Shown here piece after piece: positions 1 to 6,265 of a DNA stretch of 17,783 nt. The translations under genes were made by a program, and so were the position numbers. The DNA is from JBELMB01 sp042088665 (GTDB lineage: Bacteria > Pseudomonadota > Alphaproteobacteria > Rhodobacterales > Rhodobacteraceae). The first letter of the stretch is position 1; every line of letters begins with the position of its first letter. The notes below the pieces were generated by a model. That model did no database searches. It was not told the DNA's origin and worked only from the letters and a program-made list of their open reading frames with translations. The stretch is from the NCBI GenBank assembly GCA_042088665.1, contig JBELMB010000108.1, positions 1-17,783 of the forward strand. Direction: 5' to 3'.

Positions 1-403
1 AGACATCCACCTGGAACTGGTCGTCCATGCAGCTCTGCGATGGTCCCACAAAGCTGGAGACCATGCCCATCCCCTCTGACAGGCTGATGGACATCAATCC
101 CTCTGACACCGCGTTGGGGGTGATGTCGGGAATGTCGAAGGCAACCGTGCGCCCCTGCTGGATCAGTTTCAGCCCGGCGCGCAGATCGGTCGCCGTGCGC
201 ACCCCCTGCGTGCGCACCCCGCTGGAAATCGTGTCGAAGATCGCCACGGTGCAGGTTGGTTTCGACACGAAGATTCGCGTTTTCGCCAGAAAGACCCAAT
301 CCGCCACTTCGGCGCGGACTTCTTCCTCCTTGTCGAGGGCGAGACAGCCCGCCAGCGCCAGTGACACCAGCGCCCAAGCCATCCATCTGAACCCATGCGC
401 CAT
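1..403 (-). CDS. Lipoprotein of unknown function, cut by the window edge
   Basis: The reading frame opens with an ATG at 403 and stays open for about 134 codons to the window edge, so the C-terminus is missing. The product starts with a short basic, Trp-containing n-region, a hydrophobic stretch and the lipobox LALAG-C with Cys at residue 20, typical of signal peptidase II processing. A charged Asp-Lys-Glu-Glu-Glu run follows. The mature part has two Cys near residues 47 and 126 that could pair in the periplasm. A GAGGCAGGG stretch lies just upstream as a possible ribosome binding site. I recognise no family. It follows the membrane gene downstream of pccA on the same strand with a gap of about 108 bp, so it may be the next gene of that unit or have its own promoter. 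Existence is well supported; function is unknown. Confidence 0.75.
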   Translation of the reverse strand, partial: MAHGFRWMAWALVSLALAGCLALDKEEEVRAEVADWVFLAKTRIFVSKPTCTVAIFDTISSGVRTQGVRTATDLRAGLKLIQQGRTVAFDIPDITPNAVSEGLMSISLSEGMGMVSSFVGPSQSCMDDQFQVDV

Positions 404-511
404 CGCGCCCTGCCTCACACCACCGTTTCACATCCGCGGTCAGGGTAAGGCAAAGGGGTTTAGACTTTGTTGCAAGCAGGGTCCGCCACCGGAACCCGAA
501 CCCGGGCAGGG

Positions 512-922
512 TCATGCATTCTCCTCGCGCCTCAGGCCCATGCGGAGCGTGACAAAGACCCCCCCCAGCACAAACAGGAGCGCATAGCCCACGAGGGATC
601 CCTGACTGACCGTCAGAACCCCCCAGAAGACGGCCAGAAACACCACTGCCATGACACCCAGCACGACCAGTGACCCCAGAAGGTAAAAGCCCCAGCCCAG
701 ATCCACGTCCAGAAGGAGCCCCATCAGGGTCAGGTACAGCCCGTAGCCCGTGCCCACGGCAATGATCGACACCGCCAGCGCCAGCCCGAAGAGCACGATG
801 TTCTGCCCCTCGCTCGGCACCACGGAAAACAGCCCCACCGCCACGACGCCAGACACGACCAGCCCGGCCAGATAGGCCAGGCTGTGCATGATCCAGATCC
901 AGGCGGCGCGGCGCAGCATCAT
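512..922 (-). CDS. Four-helix integral membrane protein, coupled to pccA
   Basis: A 136-residue, strongly hydrophobic protein with about four predicted transmembrane segments (roughly residues 9-33, 41-70, 77-104 and 109-126) and a short charged C-terminus, Arg-Arg-Glu-Glu-Asn-Ala. It has no signal peptide cleavage site and no motif I recognise. Its ATG overlaps the pccA stop in an ATGA arrangement, and a second ATG follows immediately, so translation is probably coupled to pccA. This tight link suggests a role tied to propionate metabolism at the inner membrane, but the sequence does not show what. Conserved hypothetical membrane proteins next to pccA are what I would expect in Rhodobacterales, but I could not check this. 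Confidence 0.85.
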   Translation of the reverse strand: MMLRRAAWIWIMHSLAYLAGLVVSGVVAVGLFSVVPSEGQNIVLFGLALAVSIIAVGTGYGLYLTLMGLLLDVDLGWGFYLLGSLVVLGVMAVVFLAVFWGVLTVSQGSLVGYALLFVLGGVFVTLRMGLRREENA

Positions 923-2919
923 TCGAATTCCATGATCACTTCGTCAACGGCCAGGCTGTCGCCCGGGCCTGCGTTGATCTTGGCCACGGTGCCCTTTTTC
1001 TCCGCGCGCAGAATGTTTTCCATCTTCATGGCTTCCACCGTACACAAAGCCTGACCTTCCTGCACTTCCTGCCCCTCTTCAACATCGATTTTCACGACGA
1101 GGCCCGGCATCGGGCAAAGCAGCATGCGCGAGGTGTCGGGTGGCAGCTTTTCCAGCATCAGTTTTGCCAGTTCGGCCTGCCGTGGCGAGCGGATGTTCAC
1201 CTTCAGGTCGGCCCCGCGGGAGCGCAGGCGGAAGCCCTGCGTGATCTTGTCCACTTTCAGCACCAGGGGCGCGCCGTCGACCATCATGTGGGCGAGGCTG
1301 TCGCCCGGGGTCCAATCACCTTCGACCCGGTGGCTGCTGCCATCGCCAAAGGCCACGGTGGAGCCGGCGGGATCGGCGTCGATGCTGACGTCAAAGACCT
1401 GCCCCTGCAGGCTGACCGACCATTCGGTGCCGACGCGGCGTTCGTGGTTGCCAAGGCGCCCGGTGACCCGGGTGCGCCGGATCTCTGCCACGCGGTTCAT
1501 GGCGGCGGCGGCGGCGGCCACGCGCTTGAGCCCGGCGTCGTCCAGCGTCACCCCGTCAAAGCCATCGGGATATTCCTCACCGATGAAGGCGGTGGTCATC
1601 GTGCCGGCGATGAAGGTCGGGTGATCCATGACCGCCGCCACGAAGGGCAGGTTATGGCCGATGCCTTCGACCTCGAAGCTGTCAAGCGCCACGCGCATCA
1701 CCTCGATCGCGCCGTCGCGGGTCGGTGCCCATGTGCACAGCTTGGCGATCATCGGGTCGTAGAACATGGAGATCTCGCCCCCCTCGAAGACACCGGTGTC
1801 ATTGCGCACGATGCCATCGCCCATCGGCCCTTCGGTCGGGGGGCGGTAGCGGGTCAGGCGCCCGATCGAGGGCAGGAAGTTGCGGTAGGGATCCTCTGCA
1901 TAAAGGCGGTTCTCGATGGCCCAGCCATTGATCTGCACGTCGTCCTGCGTGATCGAGAGCGGCTCGCCATTGGCGATGCGGATCATCTGCTCGACCAGAT
2001 CGACGCCGGTGATCAACTCTGTCACCGGGTGTTCGACCTGCAGACGGGTGTTCATCTCGAGGAAGTAGAAGTTCTTGTCGCCGTCGACGATAAATTCCAC
2101 GGTCCCGGCCGAGGTGTATCCCACGGCCTTGGCCAGCGCGACGGACTGCTCGCCCATGGCGCGGCGGGTTTCGGGGTCGAGAAAGGGGCTGGGCGCCTCT
2201 TCGACCACTTTCTGGTTGCGTCGCTGGATCGAGCATTCGCGCTCATTCAGCCAGATGCCGTTGCCATGCGCGTCGCAGAGCACCTGGATCTCGATGTGGC
2301 GGGGCTGGGTGACGAATTTCTCGATAAAGATGCGGTCATCGCCAAAGCTGTTGGCGGCCTCGTTCTTTGAACTCTGAAAGCCTTCGCGGCAGTCCTCGTC
2401 GTTCCATGCGATGCGCATGCCCTTGCCGCCGCCCCCGGCGGAGGCCTTGATCATCACCGGATAGCCAACCTGGTTGGAGATCTTTACCGCCTCTTCGGCA
2501 TCGCCGATCAGGCCCATGTAGCCCGGCACGGTGGAGACATCGGCCTCCTGCGCGATCTTCTTTGACGTGATCTTGTCGCCCATGGCCTCGATCGCGCCCT
2601 TGGGCGGCCCGATGAAGGCGACACCGGCGGCCTCCAGCGCCTCGGCGAATTTGGGGTTTTCCGACAGGAAGCCATAGCCCGGGTGCACCGCCTGCGCGCC
2701 AGAGATCTTGATCGCCTCCATGATCTTGTCGATCACGATGTAGGACTGGTTCGCGGGCGGCGGGCCGATGTGCACCGCCTCATCGGCCATTTCCACGTGC
2801 AGCGCGTGCTTGTCGGCGTCGGAATAGACGGCGACAGTCTTGATGCCCATCTTGCGCGCCGTCTTGATGACACGGCAGGCGATTTCACCACGGTTCGCGA
2901 TCAGGATCTTGTCAAACAT
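919..2919 (-). CDS. pccA: Propionyl-CoA carboxylase alpha subunit (biotin carboxylase + biotin carrier)
   Basis: The 666-residue product catalyses ATP-dependent carboxylation of biotin and carries the biotin that delivers CO2 to PccB, giving methylmalonyl-CoA from propionyl-CoA in the cytoplasm. The N-terminus (KILIANRGEIACR) begins the biotin carboxylase domain. The ATP-grasp glycine loop AGGGGKGMR is at 161-169 and the signature EMNTRLQVEHPVTE at 288-301. A linking BT-type region runs to about residue 590. The biotinyl domain ends the protein with AMKM at 630-633, so Lys632 is the predicted biotin site. The open frame extends about 63 codons further upstream, but that part is low-complexity Arg/Ala/Pro. 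The ATG at 2919 is preceded by AAAGGGACAGAG and matches the usual family start. Length fits Roseobacter alpha subunits. An intrinsic terminator lies only about 45 bp upstream of the start codon, and the stop overlaps the next gene. Confidence 0.97.
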   Translation of the reverse strand: MFDKILIANRGEIACRVIKTARKMGIKTVAVYSDADKHALHVEMADEAVHIGPPPANQSYIVIDKIMEAIKISGAQAVHPGYGFLSENPKFAEALEAAGVAFIGPPKGAIEAMGDKITSKKIAQEADVSTVPGYMGLIGDAEEAVKISNQVGYPVMIKASAGGGGKGMRIAWNDEDCREGFQSSKNEAANSFGDDRIFIEKFVTQPRHIEIQVLCDAHGNGIWLNERECSIQRRNQKVVEEAPSPFLDPETRRAMGEQSVALAKAVGYTSAGTVEFIVDGDKNFYFLEMNTRLQVEHPVTELITGVDLVEQMIRIANGEPLSITQDDVQINGWAIENRLYAEDPYRNFLPSIGRLTRYRPPTEGPMGDGIVRNDTGVFEGGEISMFYDPMIAKLCTWAPTRDGAIEVMRVALDSFEVEGIGHNLPFVAAVMDHPTFIAGTMTTAFIGEEYPDGFDGVTLDDAGLKRVAAAAAAMNRVAEIRRTRVTGRLGNHERRVGTEWSVSLQGQVFDVSIDADPAGSTVAFGDGSSHRVEGDWTPGDSLAHMMVDGAPLVLKVDKITQGFRLRSRGADLKVNIRSPRQAELAKLMLEKLPPDTSRMLLCPMPGLVVKIDVEEGQEVQEGQALCTVEAMKMENILRAEKKGTVAKINAGPGDSLAVDEVIMEFE

Positions 2920-2964
2920 CTCTGTCCCTTTGTCTTTTGCGCGCAGCGGCGCGTGTTGGCATGC

Positions 2965-2984
2965 AAAAGCGCCGCCTGCGGCGC
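2965..2984 (-). terminator. Intrinsic terminator between the 49-aa lipoprotein and pccA
   Basis: Read on the minus strand, GCGCCGC and GCGGCGC form a perfect 7-bp GC stem around a 2-base AG (or a 6-bp stem with a CAGG loop), followed directly by TTTTGC. This is a short but proper Rho-independent shape. It lies downstream of the 49-residue lipoprotein gene and about 45 bp before the pccA start codon, so it either ends the upstream transcript or attenuates read-through into pccA. Confidence 0.55.
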
Positions 2985-3077
2985 GGGGCCGAGGCGGGGC
3001 TGTGTCGGATGAAGGCGCGCGCGCAGCTGGCCGAAAGGCCGGGCCGCGGCGGGCCGTGAAACAAGAAGGCGTGGCGC

Positions 3078-3094
3078 GCACCGCAAAGCGGTGC
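3078..3094. repeat. Small perfect hairpin in the pccA upstream region
   Basis: GCACCGC and GCGGTGC pair perfectly around an AAA loop. There is no T-run on either side, so it is not a clear terminator. It lies between the stop codon of the 49-residue lipoprotein gene and the terminator before pccA and may shape the 3' end of that transcript. In such GC-rich sequence a 7-bp stem can also arise by chance. Confidence 0.4.
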
Positions 3095-3156
3095 CGCCGT
3101 TTGCCCAACCAGACGCCCGGCTCAGGGCCGGACGGGGGGCACCGGTCGGCGCGGGA

Positions 3157-3306
3157 TCAGCAGCGCGACGGGAACTTTGCGCAATCGTCGATGGTGACCG
3201 GCACGTCTGCCGCGCTTGCGCTGCCGCTCGTGGCGATAAAGGGATCGCCGCAGGACGGCAGGACCAATAGCGACAGGATGACCACGGGGATCTTGAGCCT
3301 CTGCAT
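3157..3306 (-). CDS. Small lipoprotein, 49 aa
   Basis: I place the start at the ATG at 3306, which follows GGAGACACCCTC, a good ribosome binding site with about 8 bases of spacing. An upstream in-frame ATG at 3387 has no such site and would bury the signal peptide. The product begins MQRLKIPVVILSLLVLPSC: a basic n-region, a hydrophobic core and the lipobox LPSC with Cys at residue 19. The mature chain is about 31 residues, Ser/Ala/Asp-rich, with two more Cys (one at the very C-terminus) that could form a disulfide. I recognise no family. It lies upstream of pccA on the same strand, with a terminator between them. The signal features make it a credible gene; function unknown. Confidence 0.7.
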   Translation of the reverse strand: MQRLKIPVVILSLLVLPSCGDPFIATSGSASAADVPVTIDDCAKFPSRC

Positions 3307-3449
3307 GAGGGTGTCTCCGATTTTGTTTTTATCTGCTCGGGAGACAGAGTCGCGCAAAACGCCCCATGATACCAGTGTTTTTTCCACATGAGGTTTGTAG
3401 CGGCAAGCTGTTGCGCAAAAACAATTTCGGGAGAAATACCCACAAGGTT

Positions 3450-3482
3450 GGGCGATCGACTTGGGGACATTGTCGATCGCCC
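3450..3482. repeat. Perfect 11-bp inverted repeat with 11-bp spacer
   Basis: GGGCGATCGAC at 3450-3460 and GTCGATCGCCC at 3472-3482 are exact reverse complements separated by 11 bp. No T-run follows on either strand, so a standard terminator is unlikely. The centre-to-centre distance of 22 bp is about two helical turns, which suits a dimeric DNA-binding protein. The octamer CTTGGGGA starts at the inner edge of the left arm and recurs at 3484-3491, just outside the right arm. It lies about 145 bp upstream of the 49-residue lipoprotein start. Confidence 0.65.
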
Positions 3483-3607
3483 TCTTGGGGAAACATCAAA
3501 GGCGGAACGGAATGCCGGTTGAGGCGTGGACCTTTGACTGTAACCGAGGGTTGCAGAATGGTTAACGCAAGGGAAGCGCGAAATAGGGGCCGGCAGGGGC
3601 TCGGCAG

Positions 3608-3631
3608 CGGCTTGCGCAAATCCGCAAGCCG
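3608..3631. repeat. Perfect 9-bp inverted repeat with 6-base loop
   Basis: CGGCTTGCG at 3608-3616 and CGCAAGCCG at 3623-3631 form a perfect 9-bp stem around CAAATC. No T-run follows on either strand. The centre (3616-3628, GCAAATCCGCAAG) also resembles the 13-bp PccR-type motif found at 7897-9280 at 10 of its 12 defined positions, so this could be a weak operator rather than an RNA hairpin. Confidence 0.55.
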
Positions 3632-3709
3632 TCGGCAATCGACCGCGCATGACGCGCGCCGTTTGCCGCCAGAACCGGGCAAGGCACATCACAATATGCG
3701 GAGCGCCGC

Positions 3710-4072
3710 TCACTCCCATGGTTCCTGCGCATCGAATGCCTCGGGAAAGGCGGCGCGGGCAGCGCCCTCGTCGATGATCAGCAGCGAGTCGTAGCTCTCC
3801 GGGTCGAAGGGATCGTCATAGGGCAGCACTTCGCGCCCGAAGAGCCAGCTCAGCCGCCCCGCGTCCAGATTTCCGCGCTCAAAGGGTTGGTCGCCGAAAT
3901 GGTGCCAGAGCGCCGACATGAACACCCAGTCCGCCTTGCGGTCCGGGGGGCGGCGGTCGCGGTACCTCTCACGCTTCGTCAGAGGCGTGACCCCCTTGGG
4001 GTTGGCGCGTCGGATGGTGAATTGGTAATCGGTTCCCGGCAATCTGCCGGGGAAGCCGCGGTGCTTCAGCAT
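3710..4072 (-). CDS. Conserved-looking 120-aa protein of unknown function
   Basis: The ATG at 4072 follows AGGAGGGCGCACC, a strong ribosome binding site with suitable spacing. The 120-residue product has no signal peptide or membrane segment, so it is probably cytoplasmic. The N-terminal half is very basic (many Arg/Lys around residues 5-46). The middle has an aromatic Trp/His stretch (ADWVFMSALWHHFGD), and the C-terminal half is acidic (many Asp/Glu). I recognise no family. It begins about 50 bp after a terminator that ends the upstream 51-residue lipoprotein gene, so it may need its own promoter or read-through. Its place between pccB and pccA links it only by context to propionyl-CoA carboxylase. 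Confidence 0.75.
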   Translation of the reverse strand: MLKHRGFPGRLPGTDYQFTIRRANPKGVTPLTKRERYRDRRPPDRKADWVFMSALWHHFGDQPFERGNLDAGRLSWLFGREVLPYDDPFDPESYDSLLIIDEGAARAAFPEAFDAQEPWE

Positions 4073-4123
4073 GGTGCGCCCTCCTGTTTCGGGGCGCTTG
4101 GCCAGGCTCTGCTCGGATAGGGG

Positions 4124-4154
4124 AAAACCGAGGCGGACGCGCTGGCCCGCCTCG
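4124..4154 (-). terminator. Intrinsic terminator after the 51-aa lipoprotein
   Basis: On the minus strand CGAGGCGG and CCGCCTCG form a perfect 8-bp stem (arms 4147-4154 and 4129-4136, 10-base loop), followed by GGTTTTCC. It starts 8 bp after the lipoprotein stop codon at 4163. Position and shape fit a Rho-independent terminator, though the T-run is only four bases. Confidence 0.65.
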
Positions 4155-4162
4155 ATAGGTTC

Positions 4163-4318
4163 TTATTTGTACTTGCCTGTGTAGACCGGCTCGTGGCTGA
4201 TCGGTTCGTAGGCGATCGGCGTTGGGTCGACCACCACGTACTCTTCTTCCTGCTGTGCGCAAGCGGCGACGCCGGCGACAACAACGAGCATGGCAAGAAG
4301 CTTGATGTTCTTGGACAT
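4163..4318 (-). CDS. Small lipoprotein, 51 aa
   Basis: The ATG at 4318 follows AGGAG with about 8 bases of spacing. The product has a Lys-containing n-region (MSKNIKLL), a hydrophobic core and the lipobox VAAC with Cys at residue 20, so it should be lipid-anchored in the envelope. The mature part of about 32 residues is acidic at first (QQEEEY), then Pro- and Tyr-rich, ending in GKYK. Tiny lipoproteins of this kind are common in Rhodobacterales; I know no function for them. It is separated from the DUF6497-like gene upstream by about 214 bp without a gene, so it likely has its own promoter, and a terminator follows its stop. The short mono-cistronic layout suggests strong independent expression. 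Confidence 0.85.
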   Translation of the reverse strand: MSKNIKLLAMLVVVAGVAACAQQEEEYVVVDPTPIAYEPISHEPVYTGKYK

Positions 4319-4532
4319 CGGTGACTCCTGTCATTGGTCCGGCTTCCCACGGACGCCGAAAGCGCCGTCTGTCCCCGGGTCGAGAATGCGGCTGCGAGGG
4401 TGCAACCACGGCTCATTCTACCCGAGGCAAAGGTGAAAAGGCACCCGTCCCGATCCGTGGAAAAATTCTGTGACGCGGAAGCCTCAGAAAGTTGTCCACA
4501 TAAGAGTCGCTCCGCAAGATGTTGTAGAGTCA

Positions 4533-5096
4533 TCAAAAAGCCTCCCAGATGCAGAGGTCGCCCTGCACGGCAAAACTTTCAAAAAATTGCCGTATTTCGG
4601 GTGTCATGACCCCGAAAGCGACCGGGGCGGACATCCAGGCGATCACGATCCGGTCCGGCGCATGGCCCGCCTGCCTGAGATACGGCAGCGCATGCGTGGC
4701 GCACAACACCTCCATGTCGGCGGCCACGTCCTGATATTCCACGGCGCTGTCCGCCAACCCCGGCGCGACATAGCGCATGCGGTAGGTGGGGGACTCGTCG
4801 ATCATGTCATGATGCGTGACGGTGAGCCCGGAGGCCAGCCCGGACACGGGTCCGGTTTCTGCACCCGCGCCTGACGGTGCGTTGTCGGTGCCGCCGGTGA
4901 TGGATCGATCCGTGATGGATCCGCCCGTCTGTGCAACCAAAGGCGATACCGTCGCCAAGGTGATGCAGATGGCCGCTGACAAAAGCGCTTTGTTGCAGCC
5001 CCGGCACAGACGCAAAAAAGCGGCCGCTCCTCCCACCGGGGCTGCGAGAACCCTGGGCGCACCCAAGGTGTAAAGCGGGACAGGACGGCGTTTCAT
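4533..5096 (-). CDS. DUF6497-like exported protein, 187 aa
   Basis: I place the start at the ATG at 5096 because it overlaps the upstream stop codon as ATGA and follows GGGAAGAG. The N-terminus has an unusually long basic n-region (about 36 residues) before a hydrophobic segment at about 37-55 ending near LVAQ, so export or membrane anchoring is likely. A low-complexity Thr/Gly/Ser linker follows, then a domain of about 100 residues with Cys132 and Cys182 placed to form a disulfide, ending CIWEAF. I recall this C-terminal pattern (a conserved early Cys in an MEVLCATHALPYL-like stretch and a final Cys-Ile-Trp-Glu) from the DUF6497 family, members of which have been loosely annotated as acetolactate synthase; no such catalytic motif is visible. 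Role unknown; family assignment from memory. Confidence 0.8.
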   Translation of the reverse strand: MKRRPVPLYTLGAPRVLAAPVGGAAAFLRLCRGCNKALLSAAICITLATVSPLVAQTGGSITDRSITGGTDNAPSGAGAETGPVSGLASGLTVTHHDMIDESPTYRMRYVAPGLADSAVEYQDVAADMEVLCATHALPYLRQAGHAPDRIVIAWMSAPVAFGVMTPEIRQFFESFAVQGDLCIWEAF

Positions 5097-5437
5097 TCGA
5101 CGCTCTTCCCTGCCCAGTTGGACCATCGCGCGCGAAGACGCGGATCGTCCAGAATAGCTTTGATTTGCTGGTCAGTCCCCGGCGGCACCCGTCCTGCGAC
5201 GCGCCCCCCGGCCGTGACCATTGTCCCATGCAACTCGTTTTGAATCTTTACCACAGGCGAGAAACCGCGCAAGCTTTGAAGCGCCCGCCACATGTCCTGA
5301 CGCACTTGCCGGGCAAGTTTGTCCGCCCGCAACGGCGGAAAAACGCTTGTGGCCTGCACATCGAAGCGCGGCGGCCAGTGCCGGGCCAGCGTGTAGCTGT
5401 CAGCCGTCTGGTGAATGTGCCAGCGCGCGCGGGTCAT
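5093..5437 (-). CDS. Conserved-looking 114-aa protein of unknown function
   Basis: The product has 114 residues, no signal peptide and no membrane segment, and is rich in Arg and Trp. A central stretch (LARQVRQDMWRALQSLRGFSP, about residues 41-61) looks like an amphipathic helix. A Gly/Arg/Pro segment (GGRVAGRVPPG) and a helical C-terminus follow. I recognise no family. Its start overlaps the stop of the Abi-alpha-like gene by 4 bp and its own stop overlaps the start of the DUF6497-like gene by 4 bp. The three genes are therefore almost certainly one translationally coupled unit running from pccB. This packing is the best argument that it is real; function cannot be read from the sequence. 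Confidence 0.8.
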   Translation of the reverse strand: MTRARWHIHQTADSYTLARHWPPRFDVQATSVFPPLRADKLARQVRQDMWRALQSLRGFSPVVKIQNELHGTMVTAGGRVAGRVPPGTDQQIKAILDDPRLRARWSNWAGKSVE

Positions 5438-6258
5438 GTGGCGCCTCCCGGCAGTCCCGCGACCTCGGCGTAGAATGTCGCCCCCATGGCTGTAAGGCAG
5501 AAAGCGGCCCCCTCGACGCGCAGGTACTGGTCGCTGGCGTCCTCTTCGTCGTTCTTGTCGAAGCTCTGGATGATATGGGTCACGATCCCCAGCGACAGCA
5601 GGATGTCCACGGAGACCCGGTCGTGCCCTGCCAGCAGCGTGTCAGCGGCAGAGAGCGTCTCGACCTCCCGAAAGCCACCCAGCGTGTCCTCGTCCAGCCG
5701 CAAAATCGAGAGATGATCGACGAGGATGCCCGGGCGCTGCAACCGCGTCAGCGCCACCTCTCGCGTGTCCGCCCAGTCCGACAGCGTGGCCATCGTGGCA
5801 AAGGGCGAGGTCGGGGCGGAGAACCTCTCCCAATTGGCGATGGCATCGGTCAACTCGGCCCGGTCCGGCATGATGACGCCCCCGCTGGTGGCCAGATCAT
5901 GCAGCAGACGCGCCTCGCTGCCGGTCATCTCGCGCAGCAGACGCATGAACAGCAGATGACCGGGCCGGAACTCTACCGCCGCAGACACCAGAAGCCGCGA
6001 CCACAGCTCGATGATGTCGGCGTCGTCCTCTTCGAGCGAACAATGTTCCATGAAGGGCACGAGGAACTTCAGCGCGGGACGGGTCAGCGTCAGCCCTTCT
6101 TTCTGCGCGATCTCCTTTGCGCGGTTCAGCGTGCGCACAGCCGATCGCCACCGCAAAAAGCGGATGCGATCGGCGACATAGGCACCCATCTCGGTGGCGG
6201 GTGCCCCAAGCGTTGCCGCCAGTGCACCGGCCACCTGCTGTTCCACGTCTTCGGACAT
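5434..6258 (-). CDS. Abi-alpha / DUF4393-like protein
   Basis: I start the 274-residue product at the ATG at 6258, eight bases after the pccB stop; earlier in-frame starts lie inside pccB. Residues 30-54 (DRIRFLRWRSAVRTLNRAKEI and on) and 74-90 (SLEEDDADIIELWSRLL) match my memory of the Abi-alpha/DUF4393 core: a basic helical stretch, then LKFLVPFMEH, then an acidic segment leading to ELWSRLL. No signal peptide or catalytic motif is visible; it should be a cytoplasmic, mostly helical protein. Family members are named for proposed abortive-infection (phage defence) roles, but most are uncharacterised. Here it is tightly linked to pccB and coupled to the 114-residue gene by a 4-bp overlap, so it is co-transcribed with a metabolic operon rather than with defence genes. 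Confidence 0.85.
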   Translation of the reverse strand: MSEDVEQQVAGALAATLGAPATEMGAYVADRIRFLRWRSAVRTLNRAKEIAQKEGLTLTRPALKFLVPFMEHCSLEEDDADIIELWSRLLVSAAVEFRPGHLLFMRLLREMTGSEARLLHDLATSGGVIMPDRAELTDAIANWERFSAPTSPFATMATLSDWADTREVALTRLQRPGILVDHLSILRLDEDTLGGFREVETLSAADTLLAGHDRVSVDILLSLGIVTHIIQSFDKNDEEDASDQYLRVEGAAFCLTAMGATFYAEVAGLPGGAT

Positions 6259-6265
6259 CAGGATC

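Larger units (their letters stand above)
3388..3709. other. Gene-free stretch with two palindromes
   Basis: Reading frames here lack ribosome binding sites and are Arg/Ser-rich shadows, so I see no gene. The stretch lies between the 120-residue gene and the 49-residue lipoprotein gene, both on the minus strand. It is less GC-rich near 3390-3440 and contains two perfect inverted repeats, at 3450-3482 and 3608-3631, plus a direct repeat of CTTGGGGA at 3460-3467 and 3484-3491. It may hold the promoter and control sites for the lipoprotein, an RNA element, or the 3' untranslated part of the upstream gene. Confidence 0.5.

Noticed and set aside
1288..2370. Long plus-strand reading frame of 360 codons opposite pccA
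   Set aside because: It mirrors a strongly conserved enzyme gene, has no ribosome binding site and is His/Asp/Gly-rich as expected from an antisense frame in GC-rich DNA.
2920..3108. N-terminal extension of pccA by about 63 codons
   Set aside because: The extra part is low-complexity and spans a terminator; the family start KILIANRGE follows a proper ribosome binding site at 2919.
3450..3631. CRISPR-like or mobile-element repeats
   Set aside because: There are only two unrelated palindromes and one short direct repeat, without regular spacers, transposase or target-site duplication.
3388..3719. Possible small genes in the stretch between the 120-aa gene and the 49-aa lipoprotein
   Set aside because: Frames on both strands lack ribosome binding sites and are Arg/Ser-rich without recognisable features.
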